Of a DNA stretch of 64,000 bases, positions 51,867-60,939 are shown piece by piece. The stretch comes from Polynucleobacter sp. es-MAR-4 (GTDB lineage: Bacteria > Pseudomonadota > Gammaproteobacteria > Burkholderiales > Burkholderiaceae), in contig NZ_JACVPF010000002.1 of assembly GCF_018882055.1 (NCBI RefSeq), positions 310,001-374,000 on the forward strand, in the 5' to 3' direction. The first letter of the stretch is position 1, and the number at the start of each line of letters is the position of its first letter. Both the position numbers and the translations under genes were made by a program. A model generated the notes under the pieces. The model was not told where the DNA came from. It saw only the letters and a list, made by a program, of their open reading frames with translations, and searched no databases.

Positions 51867-53201
51867 ATGCGAATACCCGCTTCCTTAACTTCTTATATCT
51901 ATCGATTGCTTGATAGTGGGATTATTTTCGCAACGGGTTTCTTGGCTCTACACATTCGCTTTTGGGAAGTAGCAATACCAAATGATGCTTACAACAACTT
52001 TATAGTTGGTGCATGCTTAATTTATTTACTTAGCTCATCACAATCATCATTTCAGACAAGCCTGTCTTCCTTTACTCAAATGATGAGTAGGGTTAGCAAG
52101 ATTTGGGCGCTTACGTTTTTAGTAATTTCACTTGCAATTATTTTTACCCAAAGTGGCAATCTTCTATCCAGGATTTGGTTGATTCTATGGGCAGGACTTG
52201 CCTGGTTACTCTTACTAATTGGTAATTTTTCTATTGAACAAATAACTTGGCGACTCTATGGATTTAGGCTCAACAAAAAGAGAGTTGCGATTATTGGCAC
52301 CGGAGTTATTGCCGAGCAACTAATTGATCAGATTCAGCGACAAGCTCACGCTGAATTTGAATTAGCCCACACCATTTTTGAGATTGGCGATGAAGATGCG
52401 ATAGAAGAGCTATCGAATCATTTATTGGATGAGATATGGATTGCTTTACCCATCCATGAAGCCGGCAAGCTCCCAGGAATCATTCACCAACTACGATTTA
52501 GCTCAGCAAGCATTAAATACGCTCCAGATCTCTTTACCCTCAGACTGATCAATCATGGATCGACTGAAGTAATGGGCATCGATATGCTAAACCTCAATGC
52601 CTCCCCATTTTCCGGCGAGGCATTGCTCATCAAAAATATTGAGGACTTTGTAATTTCACTCTTTATCCTGATCTGCTTAAGCCCCTTACTGCTGGTGTTG
52701 GCCGTTGCTGTAAAAATCACATCGCCAGGCCCAATACTGTATAGACAAGAGCGAGTAGGTCTTAATGGGCGGCCATTCATGATGCTGAAGTTTCGCTCTA
52801 TGCCAGCGGATGTTGAAAAGAACGGGGCGCAATGGGGTAATTCAGAGTCAAAGATAGCGCACCCGTTTTCCAGGTGGATGCGTCGCATGAACTTAGATGA
52901 GCTACCCCAGTTCATTAATGTCTTGCGAGGTGAAATGTCCATTGTTGGCCCACGCCCTGAACGGGTGCAGTTCATCGAGCAGTTCTCTAGAGAGATCCCC
53001 AACTACGCTAAAAAGCATTTGGTAAAGGCCGGCATCACTGGCTGGGCGCAAATACATGGATTACGCGGTGATACAGACCTTAATAAGCGCATTGAGTACG
53101 ATCTTTTCTATATTGAGAACTGGTCGCTGCTGCTTGATCTTAAAATTATCCTCCTAACTGCAATAGAGCCATTCTTGTCCAAGAATCACTCTACCCGTTA
53201 A
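51867..53201 (+). CDS. WcaJ-type undecaprenyl-phosphate sugar-1-phosphate transferase
   Basis: A 444-residue protein with the full WcaJ layout: four N-terminal helices, a Rossmann-like domain (RVAIIGTGVIAEQLIDQI, about 137), a fifth helix near 260, and a C-terminal catalytic domain with MMLKFRSMPADVE, NLDELPQFINVLRGEMSIVG and AGITGWAQIHGLRGDTDL. It transfers glucose- or galactose-1-phosphate to undecaprenyl phosphate and starts an exopolysaccharide or capsule unit. Confidence 0.88.
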   Translation: MRIPASLTSYIYRLLDSGIIFATGFLALHIRFWEVAIPNDAYNNFIVGACLIYLLSSSQSSFQTSLSSFTQMMSRVSKIWALTFLVISLAIIFTQSGNLLSRIWLILWAGLAWLLLLIGNFSIEQITWRLYGFRLNKKRVAIIGTGVIAEQLIDQIQRQAHAEFELAHTIFEIGDEDAIEELSNHLLDEIWIALPIHEAGKLPGIIHQLRFSSASIKYAPDLFTLRLINHGSTEVMGIDMLNLNASPFSGEALLIKNIEDFVISLFILICLSPLLLVLAVAVKITSPGPILYRQERVGLNGRPFMMLKFRSMPADVEKNGAQWGNSESKIAHPFSRWMRRMNLDELPQFINVLRGEMSIVGPRPERVQFIEQFSREIPNYAKKHLVKAGITGWAQIHGLRGDTDLNKRIEYDLFYIENWSLLLDLKIILLTAIEPFLSKNHSTR

Positions 53202-53231
53202 TCCAACTTAATTACCTACAAATCCATTGGC

Positions 53232-54062
53232 ATGTCTACTCAACTAATTAATCAGCTTAAAAAATCCATTAGAAGGGCTCAGCTGGTATTAGAGAGGCCC
53301 TATCAATTATTGGATGACCAAGTTGCTACTGAGAAATTTGAGCATGCTCACATTCCGCCTCATGTTTATCAAACATGGGTTAATCGTCAATTTGGCAAAA
53401 CGCTGTTTAATAACATCGCGGGCTTTAGAAGGCTAAATCCTGATCTTAATTTCCATCTTTTTGATAATCAGAAGATTGAAGCTTATATGGAAGAATTTTG
53501 GGGTAAGCATCCCATTTTTCAAATCTATCAAAAATCACAATTTGGACCATCGAAGGCGGATATTTTTAGAGTTTGCATTCTGAACGAACGCGGCGGATTC
53601 TATTTCGATATTAATAAGGGATGTTCAGTACCACTCAGAATGCTATTAAAACCGGATTCTGATTGCCTTATTTCTTATGAGAAAAATAATTGCATCATCT
53701 TGCCTGAGCAAGCGATCATGGATAGAGTGCAACAACCAACCAAATTAGCAATGCAATGGTCATTTGGTTTTGCAAAAAATCATCCCGTTACCAACATGAT
53801 GATTGAAGAAATTTGCAACTTCTACCCTTACTTCAAAGATAAGGTCTTTGAAAATCCGAAGGATGCCATTTTGAGTTTCACTGCAACCGGAATGCTAACT
53901 AGAGTGATTCGTAAAGTTCTCCTGGAAAATCCTGGGCTACACCTAAATCAAGCAGGCATCGATTACAACGGACACGCCATCCCAGAAATGCCTGGGTCAT
54001 GGTCTCGCTATTTCACATCACCAGCCTATAGCAAGTTTCAAAATAGGCCGATTGCCTTATAA
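53232..54062 (+). CDS. GT32-like glycosyltransferase (DXD variant)
   Basis: A 276-residue protein with IPPHVYQTWVNRQFGK, FGPSKADIFRVCILNERGG and FYFDINKGCSVPL, the GT32 pattern of mannosyl/galactosyl transferases. The usual metal motif DXD reads Asp-Ile-Asn, so the second Asp is missing. It follows the WcaJ gene by 30 bases on the same strand and would add a sugar to that glycan. Confidence 0.7.
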   Translation: MSTQLINQLKKSIRRAQLVLERPYQLLDDQVATEKFEHAHIPPHVYQTWVNRQFGKTLFNNIAGFRRLNPDLNFHLFDNQKIEAYMEEFWGKHPIFQIYQKSQFGPSKADIFRVCILNERGGFYFDINKGCSVPLRMLLKPDSDCLISYEKNNCIILPEQAIMDRVQQPTKLAMQWSFGFAKNHPVTNMMIEEICNFYPYFKDKVFENPKDAILSFTATGMLTRVIRKVLLENPGLHLNQAGIDYNGHAIPEMPGSWSRYFTSPAYSKFQNRPIAL

Positions 54063-54063
54063 G

Positions 54064-55203
54064 CTAGTTGCTAGCAGCTAGAAGCTGCTTCAGTAAATGC
54101 TCAACCTCTTGTACGGAGATTAGATTCATGCTGTATTTAGGGTTGCTGGGATACTCGAATCCTAGATTCAAAAAAGCTCCACCACTATTTTTGGGAACAT
54201 CAATGTTTCTAGAGGCAGAATTGACCACTCCCCATCTAGCTGAATTAGTAGGTCCATTGAGCGCTACAGTAGGAACATGCAGATGATCAGCTAAGTGAGC
54301 AATTCCTGTATTGACACTCACCACAGCCCTGGCACCTAAAATTAGTTTGCCGGTCTCTAAAAGCGAAGCCTTTCCCGCGGCAACATAAATCCCCTCGCCT
54401 GCCGACCCATTCGCCATTAAGTCTGCTAGCTCTAGGGCATCAGCTTGATTTTGGGATGATCCGGTAATCAGGATATTGAAGTTCTGAGCCAACACAAATT
54501 TGGCCAATTCAATCCAAGAGCTACTAGGCCACTGACGCAACTCTGATCTAGTCCCGCTGGCCCAGGGATGAAAAACAATATAAGGCCTTAGGTGTTGCAG
54601 TTCCCCTGAAGTCAAATCCTGACTTTTAATTCTCTCCGCATTCAGCTGGGGTGATTCAGTGGATGTTATGCCTAGCGGATTAAGTAGCTTCTGAAAGTTT
54701 TCCAATTCATGAATTGAGTTGGAATGAATTACCTTTGAGTCATACCCAACATGACGGTATTGACCCGAAGTGCTATATCCAATCTTGAACTTGGCTTTAA
54801 TAAAATAACTATAGAGAGCGCTCAACTTAGTCCATTGAGAAGTGTCAATCAATATATCCAAGGAGTAGGCCCTCAGGATCTTGAACGCATTAATAGGCTT
54901 AGTAATTGGCAGAACTACCAACTCATCATATCCAGTCAAAATCGGATAAATAGCTGCATTAGCTGGCGAGGCAAATACAATCACTTTTGCCTTTGGGTAT
55001 TGTTTTCTTAATGCAGGGAAAAGACTGGAAGATAGAATGGAGTCGCCAATTGCAGCAAAAGCGAAAATCCCAATCGATTGAATTTCTGTTGGCCTAGTTG
55101 CTGATTTTCCCTTGAATAAAGAGAGGCAATATAGCAATGGAATGCCCACCCAGAAATCTAATTTCTTCAGCAGTTGATTATTACGCTCCAAAACTGTCCT
55201 CAC
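54064..55203 (-). CDS. GT9 heptosyltransferase-like protein
   Basis: A 379-residue GT-B enzyme of family 9. The N-terminal domain has SIGIFAFAAIGDSILSSSLF and LFPALRKQYPKAKVIVFASP. The C-terminal domain has VVSVNTGIAHLADHLHVPTV and GPTNSARWG, the nucleotide-heptose site. It is the third of three adjacent GT9 genes, all minus strand. Its start is GTG 55203, or TTG 55191 with GAGG upstream. It probably builds the LPS inner or outer core. Confidence 0.8.
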   Translation of the reverse strand: MRTVLERNNQLLKKLDFWVGIPLLYCLSLFKGKSATRPTEIQSIGIFAFAAIGDSILSSSLFPALRKQYPKAKVIVFASPANAAIYPILTGYDELVVLPITKPINAFKILRAYSLDILIDTSQWTKLSALYSYFIKAKFKIGYSTSGQYRHVGYDSKVIHSNSIHELENFQKLLNPLGITSTESPQLNAERIKSQDLTSGELQHLRPYIVFHPWASGTRSELRQWPSSSWIELAKFVLAQNFNILITGSSQNQADALELADLMANGSAGEGIYVAAGKASLLETGKLILGARAVVSVNTGIAHLADHLHVPTVALNGPTNSARWGVVNSASRNIDVPKNSGGAFLNLGFEYPSNPKYSMNLISVQEVEHLLKQLLAASN

Positions 55204-56227
55204 TCAGGAGTGCCATTGCCTTTTCGTACACCATGTCAACAGTGGTGGATTTCATGCAAATAGGGTGTTTACAAGGAGCATAGTTCACTCCGTCATAACA
55301 AGGCGCACATGCGACATTAGCTCCCGCCCTCAATACGGCCAAAGATTTTCTTCCAATAGGCACAACTGCAGAGGCAGGTGTTGGACCAAAAATTGCCACC
55401 AAGGGGGTTGCAGTCATAGTGGCTAAATGCAGTGGTCCCGTATCGTGACTAACTACCAAATTCACTTTAGAAAAAATATTAACCACATCATTAATACTTG
55501 TCTCGCCAATGAAATCCCTCGCTTGAATACCTGAGAAATAAGGTTTAACCCAAGCATCACCTTTACCGCCAACTAAAACCACATCATATCCATCAGCAAT
55601 CAATCGACGAGACAATTCCAGATAGTTATCTATTGGCCAGCGACGCAGAAAATCATCTCGCATCATATTTTTACTACCACCCGGCACTAATGCCACACAT
55701 TTTTTTGATGGATCGGCTATGAATTGAAATCCCGAGTCTGTACTGATAATATTTTTTCCAATACTTTGAAGCGAAGAATCACTCCGTTCCACACTAATAG
55801 CCTCTTCTGATAGAAAGTGAAAATATTCGCTAACTCGATACTCTTTTACTATAGGAAAGAATCTTTTAATGCCTCCAAATAACAGGGTTGGATTCCTCAG
55901 AAGTAAGGGAATCGCAAAGACGCTGTATTGCCAATTCGAATGGGCAATATAAAGCTCATCGCAATTTTTTATCTGGATAAAAATTTGATAAAAAGACTTC
56001 AATAGAGAGTTAACCCCCTCAATCAGTGATCCATGTAGAATCCGTTGATCATTGATGGCGATAATGCGGTCTGCGACCCTCATGCTGGATAAGAATGGCT
56101 CTAAGGGCTTCCCAACTATCCAATTTACTTTTACGTCTGAATGCAATTGCTTATATTCATTTACTGCAGCAGCAGCCTGAATCACATCCCCAATAGCGCC
56201 TAATTTAACGATCGAAATGTTTTTCAT
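55181..56227 (-). CDS. GT9 heptosyltransferase-like protein
   Basis: A 348-residue GT9 enzyme starting KNISIVKLGAIGDVIQAAAA, the standard WaaF/WaaC opening. It has CVALVPGGSKNMMRDDFLRR, then RWPIDNYLELSRRLIADGY, and VSHDTGPLHLATMTATPLVA. A Cys cluster (VACAPCYDGVNYAPCKHPIC) near 300-320 occurs in many such enzymes. It overlaps its two neighbours by 23 and 4 bases. GDP- or ADP-heptose is the likely donor. Confidence 0.85.
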   Translation of the reverse strand: MKNISIVKLGAIGDVIQAAAAVNEYKQLHSDVKVNWIVGKPLEPFLSSMRVADRIIAINDQRILHGSLIEGVNSLLKSFYQIFIQIKNCDELYIAHSNWQYSVFAIPLLLRNPTLLFGGIKRFFPIVKEYRVSEYFHFLSEEAISVERSDSSLQSIGKNIISTDSGFQFIADPSKKCVALVPGGSKNMMRDDFLRRWPIDNYLELSRRLIADGYDVVLVGGKGDAWVKPYFSGIQARDFIGETSINDVVNIFSKVNLVVSHDTGPLHLATMTATPLVAIFGPTPASAVVPIGRKSLAVLRAGANVACAPCYDGVNYAPCKHPICMKSTTVDMVYEKAMALLSEDSFGA

Positions 56228-57384
56228 TGGCCATCCAATACTGCAGGCAATCGATCAATCAACATTTTTGGGGTAATGCCTGTCACGCAAGCTCTTTCCT
56301 TGCAGGGGTGACTATGGCAAGGTGAGCAAGGCATCATTTTTACTAGTAGTTGACTCTTTTTTCCCAGGGGATGCCAGCGCTCAATTTTGCTTAAGCCATT
56401 GCCGATGATGATGGCATTCAAATCGTAGGCACCCGCGATATGTCCAGCTAACGAGTCTACGCAGAAAACAGCCGAAGCCCCCTCTACGACACCAGTAAAT
56501 TGGTCAAAATTAAGCTTGTTGACCAAGTTGATTATTTGATCGCTTGTGAGAAGTTCAGCTTGGTTTTTCTCACGCTCGCCATGGCCCGTAATAACAATAT
56601 CCAAATCATATTGCGCTAGAGCACTAATTACTTCAGCCCAATTCCTAATAGGCCATTCTTTTGCAGGATTGCCCGATCCCGGATGAATAACAACATAGGT
56701 TTTATTAAGACCTAACTCAGTCCTCAATCTATCTGAGGCTACGGAGGCTTTGAGCCAAGGCTGATAGTAATCCGCACTTTTCACCTCTCCAAGCCATGGC
56801 TTAAATATGCTTGCCTGAATTTGCACTTCATGAGTCGCAGACCCATCCCCGCTAAAGCTCAGTAACGGCCCGCCACCGGCACTTACCATACCAATCAATG
56901 GGCACCGAAAGCCTTTAAATAAGGAAATAAATGAAGGCTCATATGAGTTCAGAAAGAAAATGGCATCGTATGCGCCCTGCTTCAATTCCGATACCACGCG
57001 ATTGACCTGCCGCTGATAGTGTTGTTTTTTCTGAATTCGCGACTCGTCGCCACGATTTGCCTGCCAATGACTAATAAAGAAAGATTGATTGAGTCCAGGA
57101 TGACCTTTAACAACAGGTGCCGCCCAATCACCAACCAAAAAATCAACGCTGCAGTCTGGTAGCTTAAGCTTTAAATCTCTCAAGATTGCCGTACTAATCA
57201 CAACATCGCCCAAATGCGCTGGATTTACCAGCAACACTCGGCCCAAGGTCTCAGGTAAATCTATATTTCGTCTAAATACTTTTGCATAAAACCAGTAATA
57301 CAAATCACTGAATAATAATTTAGTAATCGCCCATGGATTGCGACGGAGGTATGGGATAGAGGAGGAAATGAACCGCTTCATCAA
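56224..57384 (-). CDS. GT9 heptosyltransferase-like protein
   Basis: A 386-residue GT9 enzyme with GRVLLVNPAHLGDVVISTAI and YVVIHPGSGNPAKEWPIRNW and AVFCVDSLAGHIAGAYDLNA. A C-terminal Cys-rich motif (MMPCSPCHSHPCKERACVTG) matches core heptosyltransferases. Overlaps the GT4 gene upstream by four bases. First of the three GT9 enzymes in transcription order. Confidence 0.85.
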   Translation of the reverse strand: MMKRFISSSIPYLRRNPWAITKLLFSDLYYWFYAKVFRRNIDLPETLGRVLLVNPAHLGDVVISTAILRDLKLKLPDCSVDFLVGDWAAPVVKGHPGLNQSFFISHWQANRGDESRIQKKQHYQRQVNRVVSELKQGAYDAIFFLNSYEPSFISLFKGFRCPLIGMVSAGGGPLLSFSGDGSATHEVQIQASIFKPWLGEVKSADYYQPWLKASVASDRLRTELGLNKTYVVIHPGSGNPAKEWPIRNWAEVISALAQYDLDIVITGHGEREKNQAELLTSDQIINLVNKLNFDQFTGVVEGASAVFCVDSLAGHIAGAYDLNAIIIGNGLSKIERWHPLGKKSQLLVKMMPCSPCHSHPCKERACVTGITPKMLIDRLPAVLDGQ

Positions 57385-58595
57385 TTGGTCGCCCGTTTAT
57401 TGCCACTCAATTCAAGGTGCAGCTCGATAAAGCTTTTCACAAAATGATCTATATCACCTAATTGCGAGCGCTCAACTAATGGATTTCGTACGCTCCGAGG
57501 ACTGCCAAGCTCTGATGAGGTAATGGCGTCCTGAATAATCTTTGCCATCTGCGCAACATTACCCTCAGGAAAGCAGCGCGCTGGGTCACCAATTACCACA
57601 GGGATTGCACCAGACTGACTGCCCACCACTGGCGTGCCACAAGCCATAGCTTCAACTAGCACCCTGCCATACTGCTCTTTCCAAAAGTAATCTGTTCTAG
57701 AGGGCAAAATTAATAAGTCAAAGCTTGCATAGAGCCCCGCAAGCTCATCACGAGATTTTGGTGGGATGAATTGCACCCGATCTTGCAGCCCAAGCTGGCG
57801 CGTTTTTTGTTTCAGCTGCTCATCCAATGGCCCGCCGCCTACTAGGACTAGACGATACTCCTGACCTAGTAAGGACATGGAGGCCAGAAGATCCAAAATA
57901 CCTTTTTCCTCAATAAAACGACCAACATATCCAATTGTCTTAAAAGGCTTTTGATGTTGAGCTGAGGGTTCGCTGCTTAATCTTAAAAATGGCTTTAGGT
58001 CCAGACCCCACCACTGGATTTGCACTTTTGGATTCCAACCAAATTGATGAACTACATCCACGCTTTCTTGATAACAAGCTAGGCCGCCACTCACTAAACG
58101 AGAACGCACCGGCTGCAATAAAGCATCTGCAATCCAATAACGAATTGTTTTACGTATAAATACCCAAGTATTTTTCAGGGAGAAATTTTCCACAAGAAAT
58201 CGAAATGGGGGTGTTTGCTTGATATTCTCAAAGCCATAAAACAGCACAGTTGCTTGATTATTAGCCCAATGGTTAGCAATAGCAGCATTCAAAACATTCA
58301 CCGAGAATGCTTCATCTAAAACAATGATGCAATCAGGCTTAAATTCTTGAATACATTTTTTAAATTCAGAAATCGGCCCCCACTTTTTTCTAAACGAATA
58401 TGTTTTTATTTTTTTGAAAAAAACCTTCTCTGAAAAAGACTGGTGATTTTCGGATCCAGAGTAAATGGCATCAGCCTCATACTCATCCGGACCAACAACA
58501 CACAACTGTGTGATGCCAGGATTAGCGGCAAATCCTCTTATCAAATAATCTGAGTAGGGCAAATAAATATCATGCCAATACAGGAGAATTTTCAT
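57381..58595 (-). CDS. GT4 family glycosyltransferase
   Basis: A 404-residue GT-B protein. The C-terminal half shows TIGYVGRFIEEKGILDLLAS, YRLVLVGGGPLDEQLKQ and EQYGRVLVEAMACGTPVVGS, the GT4 donor site. It lies between the second flippase and the GT9 genes with four-base overlaps on both sides. It is likely part of LPS core or a linked glycan. Confidence 0.83.
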   Translation of the reverse strand: MKILLYWHDIYLPYSDYLIRGFAANPGITQLCVVGPDEYEADAIYSGSENHQSFSEKVFFKKIKTYSFRKKWGPISEFKKCIQEFKPDCIIVLDEAFSVNVLNAAIANHWANNQATVLFYGFENIKQTPPFRFLVENFSLKNTWVFIRKTIRYWIADALLQPVRSRLVSGGLACYQESVDVVHQFGWNPKVQIQWWGLDLKPFLRLSSEPSAQHQKPFKTIGYVGRFIEEKGILDLLASMSLLGQEYRLVLVGGGPLDEQLKQKTRQLGLQDRVQFIPPKSRDELAGLYASFDLLILPSRTDYFWKEQYGRVLVEAMACGTPVVGSQSGAIPVVIGDPARCFPEGNVAQMAKIIQDAITSSELGSPRSVRNPLVERSQLGDIDHFVKSFIELHLELSGNKRATN

Positions 58596-59884
58596 ACCTT
58601 CCTCCGAATACTTCCCTGAATGAGGCTCTTAAAATAAGGCCATTCATAAAAACAGGTAAATACAGCAATGGAGTTCTTTCTGTAAAACACCAAATCGGTC
58701 AGGATGGTCAGTGTAAGTAAGCCCAACATACTAGAGGCAATTGCACCATATAAGCCATACTGAGGGATCAAACTATAGCCAGCCAAAATGCTCACCATCA
58801 GGCTACAAAGCGAAGATAAGGCTGGATACCAATAATTATCTGCGAGCACGATAAACATGTTGCGAATGGAGCCTAGCATCCCAAAAAGCGGTCTCAACAA
58901 TAGCCAAGGCAAGATGGCTGCCGCCTCAGCATATTGAACGCCATATACGTAGGGGAACACAACCACCAAAAGAATCATGACTGGTATCAGCAGAAAATAA
59001 ATTGCAAAACCAATTAAATAGGTTCGCCTGCCATAAAGTCTTGCATTTTCAGAGTTAACAATGGAGGCCAGCTTTGGCATCAGAACCGATACCAAAATAA
59101 CGCATACTACATCGATAATTTCAAAGATCTTGAGGGCTGCAGAGTATTGGCCCACTTCTTGCCAACCTAAAAACTTTTCAATCAAGAAATATTCAACCCT
59201 AGCTTGAAAAGTAATTAATAACCCAGCAAAAATAATCTTCCATGAGCGCGCCAACAAGTCTTTCGCGTAATCCAGCTGAAATACACCAGGCATAAAACCT
59301 TTTTTCTTCAAACATAATTTGAAGAAAGTCGACGTCATCGCAAACTCACTGGTCATGGCTGTTGCTATATATCCAATTGGAAGAGCAAATATCAATACAA
59401 GCGCCTTGAGCACATTTGCCAAAAATGCAGCCAAGCTTCTACTGAAGGCAATCTTGGAAAATTCATCCTCAACCCTCAAGCGATACTCATAAATATCGCC
59501 AGCCTGAATAGGGAGATATAAAGCCAATAAACACGCGATCAGAAATAAGCGCGATGCTCCTGATTCATAAAACGTCAGCATCAATACCAATATATATGCA
59601 GCTGTGCCACCAATAAGTCTCAGTATGAAGGCGGTTTTCTGAATATCATCCCGAGATAATCCTGCTTGATTTAGCGCTGCCATATCCCGAGGGACAATGT
59701 CATCAAGACCTAATGAGGACAGACTGCCAAATACGCTCGCAGTAGCTAAAACATAATTAAGCTGTCCAAATTCTGCAGGGCCATAAAACCGAGCGATCAG
59801 AACACCCAATACAAAACTAATCGCCAATCGAAATCCGCGATCGACCAATAAGAAAAATGAACTTTTAATAATTCGTTTATGCAT
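58592..59884 (-). CDS. Second polysaccharide flippase (Wzx/MATE-like)
   Basis: A 430-residue protein with about twelve to fourteen helices. It has IKSSFFLLVDRGFRLAISFV at the start and YGPAEFGQLNYVLATASVFG and QVGQYSAALKIFEIIDVVC-like segments of the MOP/Wzx superfamily. It differs from the flippase at 36125 in GC content and sequence, so it probably serves another glycan. Four-base overlap with the downstream GT4 gene. Confidence 0.82.
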   Translation of the reverse strand: MHKRIIKSSFFLLVDRGFRLAISFVLGVLIARFYGPAEFGQLNYVLATASVFGSLSSLGLDDIVPRDMAALNQAGLSRDDIQKTAFILRLIGGTAAYILVLMLTFYESGASRLFLIACLLALYLPIQAGDIYEYRLRVEDEFSKIAFSRSLAAFLANVLKALVLIFALPIGYIATAMTSEFAMTSTFFKLCLKKKGFMPGVFQLDYAKDLLARSWKIIFAGLLITFQARVEYFLIEKFLGWQEVGQYSAALKIFEIIDVVCVILVSVLMPKLASIVNSENARLYGRRTYLIGFAIYFLLIPVMILLVVVFPYVYGVQYAEAAAILPWLLLRPLFGMLGSIRNMFIVLADNYWYPALSSLCSLMVSILAGYSLIPQYGLYGAIASSMLGLLTLTILTDLVFYRKNSIAVFTCFYEWPYFKSLIQGSIRRKV

Positions 59885-59925
59885 GCTATTGATAGTGTGC
59901 CGTATTAGCGATCAATCGAGCAAAG

Positions 59926-60936
59926 TCACTTGGGAACCCGAGTGAGTTGATCTTGGTAATTCCAAGAGCTATCGCACATCGATTGCAAGTCACGCTTGCC
60001 TTGCCAATTGAGTAAATTCTTTGCTTTGTCCGCTTTGGCATAGTAAATCGGTAAATCACCACTTCTACGCTCTTTTACCACCTTAGGTATCGACTGTTTG
60101 GCTGACTTCTCAAAAGCACTAATAAGGTCGTATACGCTATATGGAAAGCCCGTGCCAAGGTTAATCGCTTCCCAGCCCTGATGATGATTGGTAAATGCTA
60201 ACGCTGCAGCATGACCTTCTGCCAGATCCATCACATGAATATAATCACGCTCACCAGTACCATCTTTAGTATCGTAATCATCGCCAAACACATTCAGATG
60301 TGGCAATTTTCCTGATACAACTTGGCAAATATAGGGCATTAAATTATTCGGAATGCCTTGAGGTAATTCGCCAATAAGACCCGATTCATGAGCGCCAATA
60401 GGATTGAAATAACGCAGACAAACAATTGACCAATCAGGATCTGATTTAGAGAGATCTTGCAAAATCTCCTCAACCTGAAGCTTGGTTCTGCCATAGACAT
60501 TCATAGGGGCCAAAGGATGCTCTTCATCGTAAGGCAAATACTGCGGCACTCCATAGACAGTCGCGCTAGAACTAAAGATGAGTTTCTTGACCCCTTCAGC
60601 CTGCATAGCCTCAATCAAGACGATCGAGCCACTTACATTGTTATCAAAGTATTTGAGGGGATCAGCGCCTGACTCAGCCACTGACTTCAGGCCCGCAAAA
60701 TGAATTACGCACTCAATTTGATGGTCACGCAAAATCTTCTTAAGCAAATCAACATCCCGAACATCGCCCTCGTAGAAAGGCAATTTTTTTCCGGTGATAA
60801 GCTCTAGATTGCCCAAAGTCTGCTGCTGACTATTGCAAAGATTATCTACAATCACTACAGAATGACCTTCTGAAGCAAGCACTACTGCGGTATGACTACC
60901 AATAAATCCAAGGCCACCTGTCAGAAGGATATTCAT
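59926..60936 (-). CDS. galE: UDP-glucose 4-epimerase (GalE)
   Basis: A 336-residue epimerase with TGGLGFIGSHTAVVL for NAD, FSSSATVYGVPQ with the catalytic Ser, NVYGRTKLQVEEIL with Tyr-X3-Lys, and FGDDYDTKDGTGERDYIHVM. All GalE motifs are intact. It interconverts UDP-glucose and UDP-galactose. It is the intact counterpart of the degenerate copy at 48654, to which it is closely similar. Confidence 0.92.
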   Translation of the reverse strand: MNILLTGGLGFIGSHTAVVLASEGHSVVIVDNLCNSQQQTLGNLELITGKKLPFYEGDVRDVDLLKKILRDHQIECVIHFAGLKSVAESGADPLKYFDNNVSGSIVLIEAMQAEGVKKLIFSSSATVYGVPQYLPYDEEHPLAPMNVYGRTKLQVEEILQDLSKSDPDWSIVCLRYFNPIGAHESGLIGELPQGIPNNLMPYICQVVSGKLPHLNVFGDDYDTKDGTGERDYIHVMDLAEGHAAALAFTNHHQGWEAINLGTGFPYSVYDLISAFEKSAKQSIPKVVKERRSGDLPIYYAKADKAKNLLNWQGKRDLQSMCDSSWNYQDQLTRVPK

Positions 60937-60939
60937 CTC

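Noticed and set aside
52553-53002. Minus-strand 149-codon open frame inside the WcaJ-type gene
   Set aside because: It is antisense to the conserved catalytic domain of a well-recognised enzyme.
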